Assembly (NCBI RefSeq): GCF_028550595.1
Contig: NZ_JAQQGN010000004.1
Span: 186,001-250,000 of the forward strand
From: Luteimonas sp. BLCC-B24
GTDB taxonomy: Bacteria > Pseudomonadota > Gammaproteobacteria > Xanthomonadales > Xanthomonadaceae
Length of the DNA stretch: 64,000 nt
Reading direction: 5' to 3'
Part shown: positions 63,917 to 64,000 of the stretch, piece by piece
Layout: every line of letters starts with the position of its first letter
Position numbering within the stretch: position 1 is the first letter of the stretch
Position numbers and translations under genes: made by a program
Notes under the pieces: generated by a model
Database searches by the model: none
The model's input: the letters and a program-made list of their open reading frames with translations, nothing else
Told to the model about the DNA's origin: nothing

Positions 63917-64000
63917 TCAGACGTTGTTGTTGAGGTAGCCGAGCATCGAATCGGTGGTCGAGATCGCCTTGGCGTTCATCTCGTACGCACGCTGGGTTTC
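63917..64000 (-). CDS. flgG: Distal rod protein FlgG, C-terminal end (cut by window edge)
   Basis: The last 27 residues and the stop codon: ETQRAYEMNAKAISTTDSML followed by GYLNNNV. This is the highly conserved C-terminus of FlgG, and the gene order flgG-H-I-J fits. The frame continues off the right edge. Confidence 0.93.
   Translation of the reverse strand, partial: ETQRAYEMNAKAISTTDSMLGYLNNNV

Overview
The window looks like chromosome of a polar-flagellated gammaproteobacterium of the Xanthomonadales (Xanthomonas/Lysobacter/Luteimonas type). The basis is very high G+C, a FleQ/RpoN/FlhF/FlhG/FliA polar-flagellum programme, MotC/MotD stators, an acnA-vapBC-acnB flank, a VioA-type flagellin-glycosylation locus between fliC and fliD, and G-ATT-rich intergenic repeats. 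I infer the family from gene content and order; no genus is claimed.

Layout. 1-4800: the 5' part of acnA (minus strand, runs off the left edge), then vapB-vapC and acnB on the plus strand. 4780-5237: a spacer with the acnB terminator, two inverted copies of a 69-bp hairpin element, and a hairpin touching the cheB stop codon. From 5238 to the right edge every gene is on the minus strand, so it is transcribed right to left.

5238-23637: chemotaxis. There are two CheA kinases, two CheY proteins, CheB, CheD, CheR, CheZ, a CheW, a CheW-domain ParP-like protein with its ParA-type partner, a STAS protein, two chemoreceptors, a YcgR-like PilZ protein and the MotC/MotD stator. 23634-30566: cheY, fliA, flhG, flhF, flhA, flhB. 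30724-42176: export apparatus, C-ring and MS-ring (fliR, Q, P, O, N, M, L, K, J, I, H, G, F, E). 42408-46498: regulators (FleQ-type activator, stand-alone receiver, RpoN, NarL-type regulator). 46563-49249: a PilZ-like protein, fliT, fliS, fliD. 49402-56240: flagellin-modification genes. 56467-57297: flagellin. 57794-64000: flgL, K, J, I, H and the last 27 residues of FlgG.

Regulation can be read from the DNA. Four sigma-54 sites (-24/-12 type, close to CGGCAC-N5-TTGCA) precede fliE, fliL, flhB and the aminotransferase operon. Eight good sigma-28 sites of the form TAAA or TCAA, exactly 15 nt, then GCCG-T/A/C-T/A-n precede cheR, the 127-residue protein/receptor pair, cheW, the PilZ gene, the STAS-cheY-cheA operon, motC, fliD and fliC (which has two in tandem, making nine boxes); weaker ones precede fliS and the second receptor. 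This fits a three-step hierarchy: FleQ/RpoN, then basal body and export, then FliA, then filament, stator and chemotaxis. Very many genes overlap as ATGA or GTGA, suggesting translational coupling.

The most unusual non-coding signals are the paired 69-bp element, whose stems differ between copies but stay fully complementary, and three operon spacers (cheA-motC, flhA-flhF, fliP-fliQ) that are each bracketed by inverted arrays of a degenerate GTGATTGG/GGGATTCG repeat.
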